A DNA stretch of 49,487 nucleotides from Streptomyces zinciresistens K42 (lineage in GTDB: Bacteria > Actinomycetota > Actinomycetes > Streptomycetales > Streptomycetaceae), in contig NZ_AGBF01000036.1 in assembly GCF_000225525.1 (NCBI RefSeq), positions 1 to 49,487 of the forward strand. Reading direction: 5' to 3'. The notes beneath the pieces are model-generated. The model searched no databases, had not been told where the DNA came from, and saw only the letters and a list, made by a program, of their open reading frames with translations. How positions within the stretch are numbered: position 1 is the first letter of the stretch; each line of letters opens with the position of its first letter. Below are positions 1-8,812 of the stretch, in pieces. The position numbers and the translations under genes were made by a program.

Positions 1-1
1 C

Positions 2-1021
2 CGCGCTGCCACGCCGCCCGGTGTGGTGCCCGGCGGCAGCGGGCCGCCGTTCCCCGCCGCCCGCACCGGTTCCGCGCCGCCCGCCCCGCCCCGCCCCCGG
101 CAGGCCCCCACCGTGGGAGGGGCGTCCCCCCACGGCCCGCACACGTTCGCCCCGGACCCGGCCCTGTCCTGGAACGCCCCCGTCACGCCCGGCGCCGGGC
201 GCCCCGTCGTCTCGTTCGGACAGCCCGAGGGATACGACGAGCGGGCGCGACCGCGGCCCCTCGGGGTGCGTCTCCCGCCCCGGATCGCCCTGGCCGCCGC
301 CTGCGGTGTGCTCGGGCTCGGCCTCATCGGCGGTGCGGTGACCGGGAGTTGGCTGGTCGGCGAGCCCGGCGGCGGCGCGGCGCGGGACACCTTCACCGCG
401 GCCGGCAGCCTGTGGCACAACATCCCCGTCGACCGGCTGTTCCCGCCCACCGTGGCCGGCAACGGCGCCGGACCCGGCGGTGCCGACCGGTCGTGGACCA
501 GGGTCGCCGTCGCCCCGGACACCGGCTGCGCGAACGCCTTCGACCCGCTCCTGCGCAAGGTGCTCGCCCCCGTGGGCTGCGGCCGCCTGCTGCGCGCGAC
601 CTACGTCGACGCCACCCAGAGCAACGTCACCACCGTCGGCCTGCTCTTCACCAAGGCCGACGCCGCGGGCATGCGCGCCCTCGGCGACCGCTTCACCACG
701 GAGGGCCTGGACCGCCGTACCGACCTGGTGCCCCGCCCCTACGCCGCCGAGGGCACCGCCTCCGCCGGGTTCGGCGACGACCAGCGGGCGTCCTGGACCG
801 TGTCCGTCCTCACCGACGCGCCCGTCGTGGTCTTCGCGGTCTCCGGCTGGGCCGACGACCGCAGGGCCGGCGAGCCCGAGCCCGCGCGGCAGGCCATGCG
901 GTCCGGCGCCACCTCGGCCGTCGCCCAGGCCGGACTCGGCCACGAGGCGAAGGGCCTCGCCGACCGCGTCGAGCGCGCCCTGCGCAAGAACGTCGGCCCC
1001 GCACCGGAGAAGACGCCATGA
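2..1021 (+). CDS. Single-pass membrane protein next to mycosin (5' end off window)
   Basis: The reading frame is open to the left edge, so the gene probably starts before the window; the first in-window start is GTG at 23. From there it is 332 aa. Residues 1-85 are rich in Pro, Ala and Gly and look disordered and cytoplasmic. One hydrophobic helix lies at about 88-113 (start IALAAACGVLGLG), followed by an Ala/Gly-rich extracellular region of about 215 residues with two Cys (near DTGCANAF and APVGCGR) that could form a disulfide. I do not recognise the family. The stop overlaps the start of the mycosin gene as ATGA, so the two are translationally coupled. That coupling and the topology suggest an accessory of a type VII secretion (ESX) locus lying to the left; this is inference from neighbourhood only. 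Confidence 0.7.
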   Translation, partial: RAATPPGVVPGGSGPPFPAARTGSAPPAPPRPRQAPTVGGASPHGPHTFAPDPALSWNAPVTPGAGRPVVSFGQPEGYDERARPRPLGVRLPPRIALAAACGVLGLGLIGGAVTGSWLVGEPGGGAARDTFTAAGSLWHNIPVDRLFPPTVAGNGAGPGGADRSWTRVAVAPDTGCANAFDPLLRKVLAPVGCGRLLRATYVDATQSNVTTVGLLFTKADAAGMRALGDRFTTEGLDRRTDLVPRPYAAEGTASAGFGDDQRASWTVSVLTDAPVVVFAVSGWADDRRAGEPEPARQAMRSGATSAVAQAGLGHEAKGLADRVERALRKNVGPAPEKTP

Positions 1022-2277
1022 CCCCCCGAACGCGCCCCGGCGCCCACCACGGCGCGCGTCCCGGACCGGACAGCGCGCCGCCCACCGCCGTGCCCCGTGC
1101 GCGCAAGACCCGCACGCCCCGGCGCACCGCTCCGCTCGCCGCCCTCCTCGGCGCCTGCCTCGCCGTACTGCCCGCCACCGCCGCGCACGCCGACTCCATC
1201 CGCGCCCAGCAGTGGGCCCTGGAGGCGATGCGCACCCAGGAGGCGTGGCAGACCACCAGGGGCAAGGGCGTCACCGTCGCCGTCCTCGACACCGGTGTCG
1301 ACGCCGAGCACCCCGACCTTGCCGGGAACGTCGTCCAGGGCAAGGACATGGTCGGCTTCGGAGCCCGGCGCGGCGACCGCGCCTGGGCCCGGCACGGCAC
1401 CGCGATGGCCGGCATCATCGCCGGCCGCGGTCACGGCCCCGGCAACAGCGAGGGCGTCATCGGCGTCGCGCCCGAGGCCAGGATCCTCCCCGTCCGCGTC
1501 ATCCTGGAGGACGGCGACCCCGCGCGCGCGAAGGCCCGCAGCACCCGCGGCAACGCCCTCGCCGACGGCATCCGCTGGGCCGCGGACAACGGCGCCGACG
1601 TCATCAACCTCTCCCTCGGTGACGACTCCAAGGCCGCCCACGCCGAGGCCGGCGAGGACGAGGCCGTCCAGTACGCCCTGCGCAAGGGCGCCGTCGTGGT
1701 CGCCTCGGCGGGCAACGGCGGCGAGAAGGGCGACCACATCTCCTACCCGGCCGCCTACCCCGGCGTCATCGCCGCGACGGCCGTCGACCGCTACGGCACC
1801 CGCGCCTCCTTCTCCACCCGCCGCTGGTACGCCACCGTCAGCGCCCCCGGCGTGAACGTCGTCATCGCCGACCCCGACCGCAAGTACTACGAGGGGTGGG
1901 GCACCAGCGCCGCCGCGGCCTTCGTCTCCGGCGCGGTCGCCCTGGTCAGGGCCGCCCGACCGGGCCTGAGCCCGGCCCAGATAAAGAAGCTCCTGGAGGA
2001 CACGGCCCGCAACGCCCCCGCCGACGGGCGCGACGACTCCCGCGGCTACGGCTTCATCGACCCCGCGGCCGCCCTCAAGAAGGCCGCCGCGACCGAGCCG
2101 CGGGCCCTGAAGCCGGCCGCGTACGGCGACCGGTACTTCGGCGCCGGGCCCGACGGCGACGCCTCGGGCAACCGCGGCACCGCCTGGACCGCCTGGCTCG
2201 CGGGCGGCGCCGGCGGCCTCCTGCTGGTCGCGGCGGTCGCGGTCCTGCGGGGCCGCCGCAGCCGCTACGACCTGTAG
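1018..2277 (+). CDS. mycP: Type VII secretion-associated serine protease (mycosin)
   Basis: A 419-aa subtilisin-fold protease. A long, basic N-terminus leads into a signal sequence at about 38-58 (ending AHA), the catalytic domain spans about 60-355, and a C-terminal membrane anchor (about 392-410) is followed by RGRRSRYDL. The triad is visible: Asp91 in VAVLDTGVD, His127 in HGTAM, and Ser297 in GWGTSAAAAF; Asn233 in ASAGNGG is the oxyanion residue. Size and the C-terminal anchor match MycP, the extracytoplasmic membrane-anchored protease of ESX/type VII systems. The start ATG overlaps the previous stop (ATGA) and lies just after the charged end of that gene. No EccB/C/D/E or WXG100 gene is present to the right, so the rest of the locus must lie to the left. 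Mycosin as a family is secure; its exact substrate is not. Confidence 0.9.
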   Translation: MTPRTRPGAHHGARPGPDSAPPTAVPRARKTRTPRRTAPLAALLGACLAVLPATAAHADSIRAQQWALEAMRTQEAWQTTRGKGVTVAVLDTGVDAEHPDLAGNVVQGKDMVGFGARRGDRAWARHGTAMAGIIAGRGHGPGNSEGVIGVAPEARILPVRVILEDGDPARAKARSTRGNALADGIRWAADNGADVINLSLGDDSKAAHAEAGEDEAVQYALRKGAVVVASAGNGGEKGDHISYPAAYPGVIAATAVDRYGTRASFSTRRWYATVSAPGVNVVIADPDRKYYEGWGTSAAAAFVSGAVALVRAARPGLSPAQIKKLLEDTARNAPADGRDDSRGYGFIDPAAALKKAAATEPRALKPAAYGDRYFGAGPDGDASGNRGTAWTAWLAGGAGGLLLVAAVAVLRGRRSRYDL

Positions 2278-2483
2278 CCGCACCCCGAAGCGCAGACAGG
2301 CCCCCCGGGCCGCCGCGCGATCTCCGAGGACGCCCCCCGCGTCACCCAGGCCCCCGCCCGCCCTCCGCCGGCGCGGCGGCGGTCCCGTCCACCCCGTCCC
2401 CCGCCGTGGACACCGCCACCCCCGCCACGGCCGCCGCCTCCACCGGGGCGATGCCCCGCTCCCGGGTCGTCCGGCCCCCCCGA

Positions 2484-2489
2484 TAGGGT
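2484..2489 (+). promoter_or_regulatory. -10 box of a leaderless promoter for the SseB-like gene
   Basis: TAGGGT fits TANNNT and ends 8 nt before GTG 2498, the spacing expected if transcription starts at the start codon. No ribosome-binding site precedes that GTG, in agreement. The 220-bp gap after mycP otherwise shows nothing clear. Confidence 0.5.
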
Positions 2490-2497
2490 CGGTGACC

Positions 2498-3229
2498 GTG
2501 GCGAACAAGAACATTCCCGACTCCCCCTTCACCGACGACGACGGCTCCGCCGACCCGGCGCTGAGCGCCGCGCTCGCCGTCTGGGCCGGGGACCGCGCCG
2601 CCGAGGGAGCCGTCCTGGCGGCGCTCAGGGGCGCGCGGCTGCTCGTCCCGGTGGTCGCCGTGCTCGGCGAGGTCGAGGAGGACGGGAACGGACTGCGCCG
2701 CGAGAAGACCAGCGACATGGCCGTCCCCACCCTGAAGGCCGGCGACCGCACCGCGCTGCCCGCCTTCACCTCCACCGCCGCCCTGGCCCGCTGGGACCCG
2801 GCCGCCCGCCCCGTGGCCGTCCCCCTGCCCCAGGCCCTGCGGGCGGCGGCCCACGAGAAGGCGGACACGATCGTGCTCGACATGGCCGGTCCGGTGCCCT
2901 ACGAGCTGACCGGCCGGGCCCTGCTCGCGCTCGCCGAGGGGCGTACGACCACCGATCCGCTGGCCGACCCGGCCGTCCGGGAGGCGGTCCGGGCCGCGGT
3001 GGCCGCCGAGCCGGCCGTGCTCAGCGCCCACCTGGGGCCGGGACAGGCCGACGGCACGCTCGCCCTCGTCCTGGACCCCGCAGCCGTACCCGCCCGGACC
3101 GCCCGCGCGGTGGCCGAGCGGCTCGCGGCCGACGAGACGCTGAGGGCCCGCCTGGTGCGCGGCCTCGACCTGGCACTGCTGCCGGCCGGGGCGACGCCGC
3201 CGGGCGAGCCCTTGTACGTACGCGGATGA
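2498..3229 (+). CDS. SseB family protein
   Basis: A 243-aa soluble protein that starts MANKNIPDSPF, a typical Streptomyces SseB-family beginning. An SseB N-terminal-type core (about residues 10-110) contains the LLVPVVAVLGE and ALPAFTS segments, followed by AVPLPQALRAAA. The C-terminal part (about 110-240) resembles the SseB C-terminal domain. In enterobacteria SseB is a chaperone/regulator of secretion, but the biochemical role of the actinobacterial proteins is unknown. GTG 2498 is preferred to in-frame GTG 2492, because the -10 box at 2484-2489 puts the transcription start on or next to 2498. It converges with the DUF1844 gene, leaving one base between the stops. Confidence 0.8.
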   Translation: MANKNIPDSPFTDDDGSADPALSAALAVWAGDRAAEGAVLAALRGARLLVPVVAVLGEVEEDGNGLRREKTSDMAVPTLKAGDRTALPAFTSTAALARWDPAARPVAVPLPQALRAAAHEKADTIVLDMAGPVPYELTGRALLALAEGRTTTDPLADPAVREAVRAAVAAEPAVLSAHLGPGQADGTLALVLDPAAVPARTARAVAERLAADETLRARLVRGLDLALLPAGATPPGEPLYVRG

Positions 3230-3230
3230 C

Positions 3231-3602
3231 TCAGCCGTAGACCGGGCCGGTGTACTTCTCGCCCGGACCCTTGCCCGGCTCGTCCGGCACCAGCGACGCC
3301 TCGCGGAAGGCCAGCTGGAGCGACTTCAGGCCGTCGCGCAGCGGTGCCGCGTGGAAGGAGCTGATCTCGGTCGCGCTCGCGTCGAGCAGCCCGGCCAGGG
3401 CGTGGACCAGCTTGCGGGCCTCGTCCAGGTCCTTGAACGCGTCGCCCTCCTCGGTCAGACCGAGCTTCACGGCCGCCGCGCTCATCAGGTTGACGGCGAC
3501 CGTCACGATCACCTCGACCGCCGGGACCTCGGCGATGTCGCGGGTCATGGCGTCGAAGTCGGCGGGGGGCTCGGGGACGTCCGAGGGGGAGGTGTCACTC
3601 AT
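3231..3602 (-). CDS. DUF1844 family protein
   Basis: A 123-aa small acidic protein. The core (about 25-100) has VEVIVTVAVNLMSAAAVKLGL and the DLDEARKLVHALAGLLDA helix typical of DUF1844, a conserved actinobacterial protein found beside infC; its function is unknown. ATG 3602 is chosen over GTG 3611 because the family usually starts at MSDTS and because a TATCGT -10 box ends 7 nt upstream, which suggests a leaderless mRNA. It is transcribed divergently from the infC operon. Confidence 0.85.
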   Translation of the reverse strand: MSDTSPSDVPEPPADFDAMTRDIAEVPAVEVIVTVAVNLMSAAAVKLGLTEEGDAFKDLDEARKLVHALAGLLDASATEISSFHAAPLRDGLKSLQLAFREASLVPDEPGKGPGEKYTGPVYG

Positions 3603-3609
3603 GCCCCAC

Positions 3610-3615
3610 ACGATA
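3610..3615 (-). promoter_or_regulatory. -10 box of DUF1844 gene, leaderless
   Basis: On the minus strand TATCGT (TANNNT) is followed by 7 nt and then the ATG at 3602. No Shine-Dalgarno sequence lies between, so the transcript is probably leaderless. Confidence 0.5.
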
Positions 3616-3657
3616 GGCCCCGGTGCAGGCCGGTTCGCGCCACCCCCGGGGAGCTGC

Positions 3658-3964
3658 TAACCTTGTGTGACGACCGGCTGGAGATGTATGTGTCCAGCCC
3701 ACAAGTGGAGGCTCCGATCTCCCACCCGACCGTCCTGCGGACGGCGGGTCACCCCGGTCAGGCGGCCACCATCGTTCCGTACGGACGATGGAGTCGCCCG
3801 AAAGCGCGCCCCGCGGTCATCGCGGCGGTGCTCCGGCAGTGTTGTGGAGCCCCGCCTGTGACCGTCCGGGGCGTTTTTTGTGCGCCGGCGCGGTGAGGTC
3901 TCAGGAAAACAGACGTACGCGGCGGTCCGCCAGACCGCCGTGTGGTGCTAACCGAGGAGGATCC
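3658..3964 (+). promoter_or_regulatory. infC operon promoter and structured 5' leader
   Basis: This 362-bp gap holds no protein gene. TAACCT at 3658-3663 fits a -10 box, which would give a leader of about 295 nt. The leader folds into at least three strong hairpins: 3724-3749 (11 bp stem with one bulged A), 3769-3791 (7 bp stem, CCATCGT/ACGATGG) and the terminator-like hairpin at 3849-3879. Ribosomal-protein operons that include infC, rpmI and rplT are often controlled by leader RNA, for example L20 binding in Bacillus and E. coli. The arrangement here suggests attenuation; the ligand is not known from sequence. Confidence 0.55.
3849..3879 (+). terminator. Attenuator-like intrinsic terminator upstream of infC
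   Basis: GCCCCG at 3849-3854 pairs with CGGGGC at 3867-3872, followed by G and then six T residues at 3874-3879. A T-run this clean is rare in Streptomyces terminators. It lies about 85 nt before the infC start on the same strand, so it must be read through for infC-rpmI-rplT to be expressed. Confidence 0.65.
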
Positions 3965-4636
3965 ATCAGCGCCGAGCCCCGCATCAACGACCGGATTCGC
4001 GTTCCCGAGGTGCGACTTGTCGGTCCCAGTGGCGAGCAGGTCGGCATCGTGCCGCTTGCCAAGGCACTGGAGCTTGCGCAGGAGTACGACCTGGACCTGG
4101 TCGAGGTCGCGGCGAACGCCCGTCCGCCGGTCTGCAAGCTCATGGACTACGGGAAGTTCAAGTACGAGTCGGCCATGAAGGCCCGTGAGGCGCGCAAGAA
4201 CCAGGCGCACACGGTCATCAAGGAGATGAAGCTCCGGCCGAAGATCGACCCGCACGACTATGACACCAAGAAGGGTCACGTCGTCCGGTTCCTCAAGCAG
4301 GGCGACAAGGTCAAGATCACGATCATGTTCCGTGGTCGCGAGCAGTCCCGGCCCGAGCTGGGCTACCGACTGCTGCAGCGTCTCGCGGAGGACGTCCAGG
4401 ACCTCGGTTTCGTCGAGTCGAACCCGAAGCAGGACGGCCGGAACATGATCATGGTTCTCGGTCCGCACAAGAAGAAGACCGAGGCGATGGCCGAGGCCCG
4501 CCAGGCGCAGGAAGCCCGCAAGGCGGACGCGAAGGCCAACCCCGGCAAGTCGCAGAACGCCGCGGAGGCCGACCACGCCGCGGACACCGAGGCCGTGGAG
4601 ACCGAGGCACCTGCCGAGGCTTCCGCCGAGGCGTGA
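3965..4636 (+). CDS. infC: Translation initiation factor IF-3, probable AUC start
   Basis: A 223-aa IF-3, which binds the 30S subunit and keeps subunits apart. The N-domain starts at [16 protein letters not shown], a linker follows (about 75-90), and the C-domain contains [14 protein letters not shown] and [13 protein letters not shown]. After residue 180 there is an Ala/Glu-rich tail of about 40 residues typical of Streptomyces. AGGAGG at 3955-3960 sits 4 nt before ATC 3965. No in-frame ATG or GTG lies near a ribosome-binding site, and a start further upstream (such as ATG 3788) would put the attenuator inside the coding region. IF-3 genes are known for AUU/AUC starts that allow autoregulation through discrimination against such codons, so ATC is the best start. 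First gene of infC-rpmI-rplT. Confidence 0.9.
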   Translation: MSAEPRINDRIRVPEVRLVGPSGEQVGIVPLAKALELAQEYDLDLVEVAANARPPVCKLMDYGKFKYESAMKAREARKNQAHTVIKEMKLRPKIDPHDYDTKKGHVVRFLKQGDKVKITIMFRGREQSRPELGYRLLQRLAEDVQDLGFVESNPKQDGRNMIMVLGPHKKKTEAMAEARQAQEARKADAKANPGKSQNAAEADHAADTEAVETEAPAEASAEA

Positions 4637-4746
4637 TCCCGGGGGCGCGAGCCCTCAGGACGTCAACCGAAACAAGAGCGACGTTCCACCGTGCCCGGTT
4701 TCACGACCGGGCACCGGAACGCCACCTACGAGGAGAGAACGGCGCT

Positions 4747-4941
4747 ATGCCGAAGAACAAGTCGCACAGCGGTGCCAGCAAGCGCTTCAAGATCACCGGC
4801 TCCGGCAAGGTGCTCCGTGAGCGCGCCGGCAAGCGCCACCTGCTCGAGCACAAGTCGTCCCGCGTGACGCGCCGCCTCACCGGCAACGCCGAGATGGCCC
4901 CGGGCGACGCCGCGAAGATCAAGAAGCTTCTCGGCAAGTGA
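4747..4941 (+). CDS. rpmI: 50S ribosomal protein L35
   Basis: 64 aa, the family's normal length, starting [15 protein letters not shown], with the highly basic body and [11 protein letters not shown] expected of L35. ATG 4747 is preceded by AGGAG at 4731-4735. Second gene of the infC operon, 110 bp after infC; the spacer contains the inverted repeat GTGCCCGG/CCGGGCAC at about 4690-4713, which may be a processing or regulatory hairpin. Confidence 0.97.
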   Translation: MPKNKSHSGASKRFKITGSGKVLRERAGKRHLLEHKSSRVTRRLTGNAEMAPGDAAKIKKLLGK

Positions 4942-5041
4942 CGTCGGGCGCGGAGCACTTCGCGCCTGACCTTCGACCGGGACCCCATCGACACCGGGCC
5001 GTGTGAGTCCCACCACGGCCCCGCTACAAGGAGTTAAACAA

Positions 5042-5425
5042 GTGGCACGCGTCAAGCGGGCAGTCAACGCCCACAAGAAGCGCCGGGCGATCCTCGAGGC
5101 GGCCTCCGGCTACCGCGGTCAGCGTTCGCGCCTGTACCGCAAGGCCAAGGAGCAGGTCACCCACTCGCTGGTCTACAACTACAACGACCGCAAGAAGCGC
5201 AAGGGCGACTTCCGCCAGCTGTGGATCCAGCGCATCAACGCCGCTGCCCGCGCCAACGGCATCACGTACAACCGCTTCATCCAGGGTCTGAAGGCCGCCA
5301 ACGTCGAGGTCGACCGCAAGATCCTCGCCGAGCTGGCCGTCAACGACGCGGGCGCGTTCGCCGCGCTGGTCGAGGTCGCCCAGAAGGCGCTGCCCAGCGA
5401 CGTCAACGCGCCGAAGGCCGCGTGA
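5042..5425 (+). CDS. rplT: 50S ribosomal protein L20
   Basis: 127 aa, starting with GTG as [15 protein letters not shown] and containing [17 protein letters not shown], the signature of L20. It binds 23S rRNA early in 50S assembly and in other bacteria represses its own operon. AAGGAG at 5028-5033 lies 8 nt before GTG 5042, which rules out the longer frame starting at 5003. Last gene of the infC operon, followed by a strong terminator. Confidence 0.97.
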   Translation: MARVKRAVNAHKKRRAILEAASGYRGQRSRLYRKAKEQVTHSLVYNYNDRKKRKGDFRQLWIQRINAAARANGITYNRFIQGLKAANVEVDRKILAELAVNDAGAFAALVEVAQKALPSDVNAPKAA

Positions 5426-5456
5426 CGCCGGCTGCCCCTCCGGCAGACGTGACGGA

Positions 5457-5489
5457 AGGACCCGCAGGCCGCGACGGCCTGCGGGTCCT
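5457..5489 (+). terminator. Intrinsic terminator of infC-rpmI-rplT
   Basis: Perfect 14-bp stem: AGGACCCGCAGGCC at 5457-5470 pairs with 5476-5489 around a 5-nt loop, followed by a short T-rich stretch (GCTGTGTTT). Confidence 0.85.
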
Positions 5490-5528
5490 GCTGTGTTTCG
5501 CTGACCCTCAGAACCCAAGGTGACCGCC

Positions 5529-6377
5529 ATGCCTTCCGCCAGCCCCGAGCTGATCCCGCCCCGTTCCTCCCGCGTCCTGGCCGCCCGGCGCCTCGCCCGG
5601 CGAGGCGCCCGCGGCAAGGAGCGGCTGTTCCTCGCGGAGGGCCCGCAGGCCGTACGGGAGGCGGCGGCCCACGGGTCCACGCTCGTCGAGCTGTTCACGA
5701 CCGTCGAGGCGGCCGAGCGGTACGCCGACATCATCGGGGAGGCCCGCGCGGCCGGCGCCCGGGTCCACCCGGCCGCCGAGGACGTCGTCGCCGACATCTC
5801 CACCACCGTCACCCCCCAGGGGCTCGTCGGCGTCTGCCGGTTCGTCGACACCCCCTTCGAGCAGATCCTCGCCGCCCGGCCGAAGCTGGTCGCGGTCCTC
5901 GCCCATGTCCGCGACCCCGGCAACGCCGGCACCGTGCTGCGCTGCGCCGACGCCGCCGGCGCCGAGGCCGTCGTCCTGACCGACGCCTCCGTCGACCTCT
6001 ACAACCCCAAGGCGGTCCGCGCGTCCGTCGGTTCGCTGTTCCATCTGCCGGTCGCCGTCGGGGTGCCCGTCGAGCGGGCCGTGAGCGCGCTCCGGGACGC
6101 CGGGGTGCGCGTCGTCGCCGCCGACGGCGCCGGGGACCGCGACCTCGACGACGAGCTCGACAAGGGCGGCATGGGCGGGCCGACGGCCTGGGTCTTCGGC
6201 AACGAGGCATGGGGGCTTCCCGAGGAGACCCGCGCCCTCGCCGACGCCGTCGTACGCGTCCCGATCCACGGGAGGGCCGAGAGCCTGAACCTCGCGACCG
6301 CCGCGGCCGTATGTCTCTACGCCTCGGCCCGTGCGCAGCGCGCCTCCGGAGGGTGCCGCACCGTCACCGAGAGCTAG
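5529..6377 (+). CDS. SpoU/TrmH-family RNA 2'-O-methyltransferase
   Basis: 282 aa. An N-terminal substrate-binding domain (about 12-105, with RGKERLFLAEGPQAVREA) precedes a SPOUT knot domain. The SPOUT motifs are RDPGNAGTVLR (about 127-137), FGNEAWGL (about 222) and ESLNLATAAAV (about 250). By family it should methylate a ribose in 23S rRNA or tRNA using S-adenosylmethionine; its position just after rplT fits an rRNA target. ATG 5529 is preferred to GTG 5520 because AAGG at 5517-5520 is correctly placed only for the ATG. The next gene follows after 52 bp. Confidence 0.9.
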   Translation: MPSASPELIPPRSSRVLAARRLARRGARGKERLFLAEGPQAVREAAAHGSTLVELFTTVEAAERYADIIGEARAAGARVHPAAEDVVADISTTVTPQGLVGVCRFVDTPFEQILAARPKLVAVLAHVRDPGNAGTVLRCADAAGAEAVVLTDASVDLYNPKAVRASVGSLFHLPVAVGVPVERAVSALRDAGVRVVAADGAGDRDLDDELDKGGMGGPTAWVFGNEAWGLPEETRALADAVVRVPIHGRAESLNLATAAAVCLYASARAQRASGGCRTVTES

Positions 6378-6429
6378 TAGGGTGACCAGCTCGGGACCCC
6401 TCAGCCGTGGTGAGAGGTGGGGTACGGGG

Positions 6430-7554
6430 ATGAGTGTCGGCGCGAGCAGCGCACCCGGGGCACATCAGGTGCGGGGGCCGTCCGGCGACCCGGCCGCGTC
6501 CGGCGTCGACCCCGACGACCTGCCCGACGGCCTCGTCGTCGCCGACGAACACGGTCTCGTCGTCCGCTTCAACGCCGCGGCGGAGCGCATCACGGCCGTC
6601 CGCGCCGCCGACGCCCTCGGCCGGCGCCTGGACAAGGCCCTGCCCCTGGAGGACCTGGAGGGCCGGCGCTGGTGGCAGCTGACCGACCCCTACGGCGGCC
6701 TCGCGATCCGGCGCCGCCAGCCCGAGCGCAACCTCCTGCTGCCCGGCGGCCGCGAGGTGCTGGTCTCCGCGCGCTACGTCCGGGCCGAGCCCGCCGGACC
6801 CGTCCGCCGCGTCGTCGTCTCGCTGCGCGACACCGAGGCCCGCCGCCGCACCGAACGCAGCCATGCCGAGCTGATCGCCACCGTGGCGCACGAACTGCGC
6901 TCCCCGCTCACCTCCGTCAAGGGCTTCACCGCGACCCTCCTCGCCAAGTGGGAGCGGTTCACCGACGACCAGAAGCGGCTGATGCTGGAGACCGTCGACG
7001 CCGACGCCGACCGCGTCACCCGGCTCATCACCGAGCTGCTCGACATCTCCCGCATCGACTCGGGCCGGCTGGAGGTGCGCCGCCAGCCCGTCGACATCGG
7101 CGCCGCCGTCGGACGGCACATCCAGGCGTACGTCGCCGCGGGGCAGCCCGCCGACCGGTTCCTGCTGCGCCTGGAGCAGCCCCTGCCCACCCTGTGGGCC
7201 GATCCCGACAAGATCGACCAGGTGCTCAGCAACCTCATCGAAAATGCGGTGCGGCACGGCGACGGAACGGTCACCATCGACATCACGGCCACGGCGTCCC
7301 CCCGCGAGGACGAGGACACCGGCACGTCGGTCACGGTGAGCGACGAGGGGCCCGGCATCCCGGAGGAGTCCATGAACCGCGTCTTCACCCGCTTCTGGCG
7401 GGGCAGCAAGCGCGGCGGCACCGGCCTCGGCCTCTACATCGTCAAGGGCATCGTCGAAGCCCACGGCGGCACCATCACCGTCGGCCGCGCCCCCGCCGGC
7501 GGCGCGCAGTTCCGATTTACGCTGCCCGTGGCGGCCCCGGCCTTCATGGCCTGA
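6430..7554 (+). CDS. Soluble PAS-domain sensor histidine kinase (orphan)
   Basis: 374 aa with no membrane segment. A PAS-like domain (about 28-115, LPDGLVVADEHGLVVRFN) precedes a HisKA domain with H-box His154 in VAHELRSPLTS. The HATPase domain has N-box Asn272 in LIENAVRHG, G1 DEGPG (305-309), the F-box region and G2 GTGLGL (330-335). It autophosphorylates on His in response to an internal signal that the sequence does not reveal. No response regulator gene is adjacent, so it is an orphan kinase. It sits between an RNA methyltransferase and pheST, as in other Streptomyces. ATG 6430 is chosen because the PAS domain starts about 28 residues later; the frame further upstream overlaps the preceding gene. 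Confidence 0.9.
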   Translation: MSVGASSAPGAHQVRGPSGDPAASGVDPDDLPDGLVVADEHGLVVRFNAAAERITAVRAADALGRRLDKALPLEDLEGRRWWQLTDPYGGLAIRRRQPERNLLLPGGREVLVSARYVRAEPAGPVRRVVVSLRDTEARRRTERSHAELIATVAHELRSPLTSVKGFTATLLAKWERFTDDQKRLMLETVDADADRVTRLITELLDISRIDSGRLEVRRQPVDIGAAVGRHIQAYVAAGQPADRFLLRLEQPLPTLWADPDKIDQVLSNLIENAVRHGDGTVTIDITATASPREDEDTGTSVTVSDEGPGIPEESMNRVFTRFWRGSKRGGTGLGLYIVKGIVEAHGGTITVGRAPAGGAQFRFTLPVAAPAFMA

Positions 7555-7589
7555 CGCACCACGGGCGCATCCGCGTTCCACAACCCCGT

Positions 7590-7690
7590 TAGACTCGGCC
7601 TTTGGCACCTTTGTGTCCCAGAAACCGTGACGATCCGTCCACGAGTCGGTACGGGGACCATCCGCCAGCCAATCGGAAGCACGGGAAGAG
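7590..7690 (+). promoter_or_regulatory. pheST promoter and leader
   Basis: TAGACT at 7590-7595 is a good -10 box, which gives a leader of about 90 nt before ATG 7691. The leader has no U-run terminator and is too short for a T-box. GGGAAGAG just before the ATG can serve as the ribosome-binding site. Confidence 0.45.
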
Positions 7691-8812
7691 ATGTCGGCAC
7701 CGAATAAGTCGTACGACCCTGTCGAGGTCGAGGCGTTGAAACCGGAAGAGATCGAGCGGATGCGGGACGAGGCGCTCGCCGCCTTCGCCGCCGCGGCCTC
7801 CCTCGACGCGCTCCAGGAGGCCAAGACCGCGCACGCCGGCGGCACCTCCCCGCTGTCCCTCGCCAACCGCGAGATCGGCGCCCTGCCCCCGCACGCCAAG
7901 GCCGACGCCGGCAAGCGTGTGGGCCAGGCCCGCGGCGCGGTGAACAAGGCGCTCGCCGTCCGGCAGGCCGAGCTGGAGGCCGAGCGCGACCAGCGGGTGC
8001 TCGTCGAGGAGGCCGTGGACGTCACGCTGCCCCACGACCGGGTGCCGCCCGGCGCCCGCCACCCGCTGACCACGCTCTCGGAGCGTATCGAGGACATCTT
8101 CGTGGCCATGGGCTACGAGGTCGCCGAGGGCCCCCAGGTCGAGGCCGAGTGGTTCAACTTCGACGCCCTGAACATCGGGCCGGACCACCCGGCCCGCGGC
8201 GAGGCCGACACCTTCTTCGTGCAGGGCCCCGACGGCGGCGCCGACTCCGGTGTCGTGCTGCGCACCCACACCTCGCCCGTGCAGATCCGCTCGCTGCTGG
8301 AGCGGGCGCTGCCGGTGTACGTGATCTGCCCCGGCCGGGTCTACCGCACCGACGAGCTGGACGCCACGCACACCCCCGTCTTCCACCAGGTCGAGCTGCT
8401 CGCCGTGGACGAGGGCCTGACCATGTCGGACCTCAAGGGCACCCTGGACCACATGGTCCAGTCCCTGTTCGGCGCGGGCATGAAGACCCGGCTGCGGCCC
8501 AACTTCTTCCCCTTCACCGAGCCCAGCGCCGAGATGGACATGCTCTGCTACGTCTGCAAGGGCGCGTCCGTCGGCAACCCCGACCGCCCCTGCCGCACCT
8601 GCTCCTCCGAGGGCTGGATCGAGCTCGGCGGCTGCGGCATGGTCAACCCCCGGGTGCTGACCGCCTGCGGAGTCGACCCCGAGCAGTACAGCGGCTTCGC
8701 CTTCGGGTTCGGCATCGAGCGGATGCTGATGTTCCGCCACAACGTCGAGGACATGCGAGACATGGTCGAGGGCGACGTCCGGTTCACCCGGCCGTTCGGG
8801 ATGGAGATCTGA
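7691..8812 (+). CDS. pheS: Phenylalanine-tRNA ligase alpha subunit
   Basis: 373 aa. An N-terminal coiled coil (about 10-105, tRNA contact) leads into the class II catalytic core (about 115-370). Motif 2 is around [12 protein letters not shown] and motif 3 is [13 protein letters not shown] (about 335-347). With PheT it forms the alpha2beta2 enzyme that charges tRNA-Phe. The stop overlaps the pheT start (TGATG), so the two subunits are translationally coupled. Confidence 0.97.
   Translation: MSAPNKSYDPVEVEALKPEEIERMRDEALAAFAAAASLDALQEAKTAHAGGTSPLSLANREIGALPPHAKADAGKRVGQARGAVNKALAVRQAELEAERDQRVLVEEAVDVTLPHDRVPPGARHPLTTLSERIEDIFVAMGYEVAEGPQVEAEWFNFDALNIGPDHPARGEADTFFVQGPDGGADSGVVLRTHTSPVQIRSLLERALPVYVICPGRVYRTDELDATHTPVFHQVELLAVDEGLTMSDLKGTLDHMVQSLFGAGMKTRLRPNFFPFTEPSAEMDMLCYVCKGASVGNPDRPCRTCSSEGWIELGGCGMVNPRVLTACGVDPEQYSGFAFGFGIERMLMFRHNVEDMRDMVEGDVRFTRPFGMEI

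Noticed and set aside
3788..3964. N-terminal extension of IF-3 from ATG 3788
   Set aside because: It would translate through the attenuator hairpin, lacks a ribosome-binding site and has no IF-3-like sequence.
7596..7690. T-box riboswitch in the pheST leader (TGGCACC at about 7602)
   Set aside because: The match to the T-box core lies at the very start of the leader, the rest of the consensus is missing, and the leader is far too short for the specifier stem.
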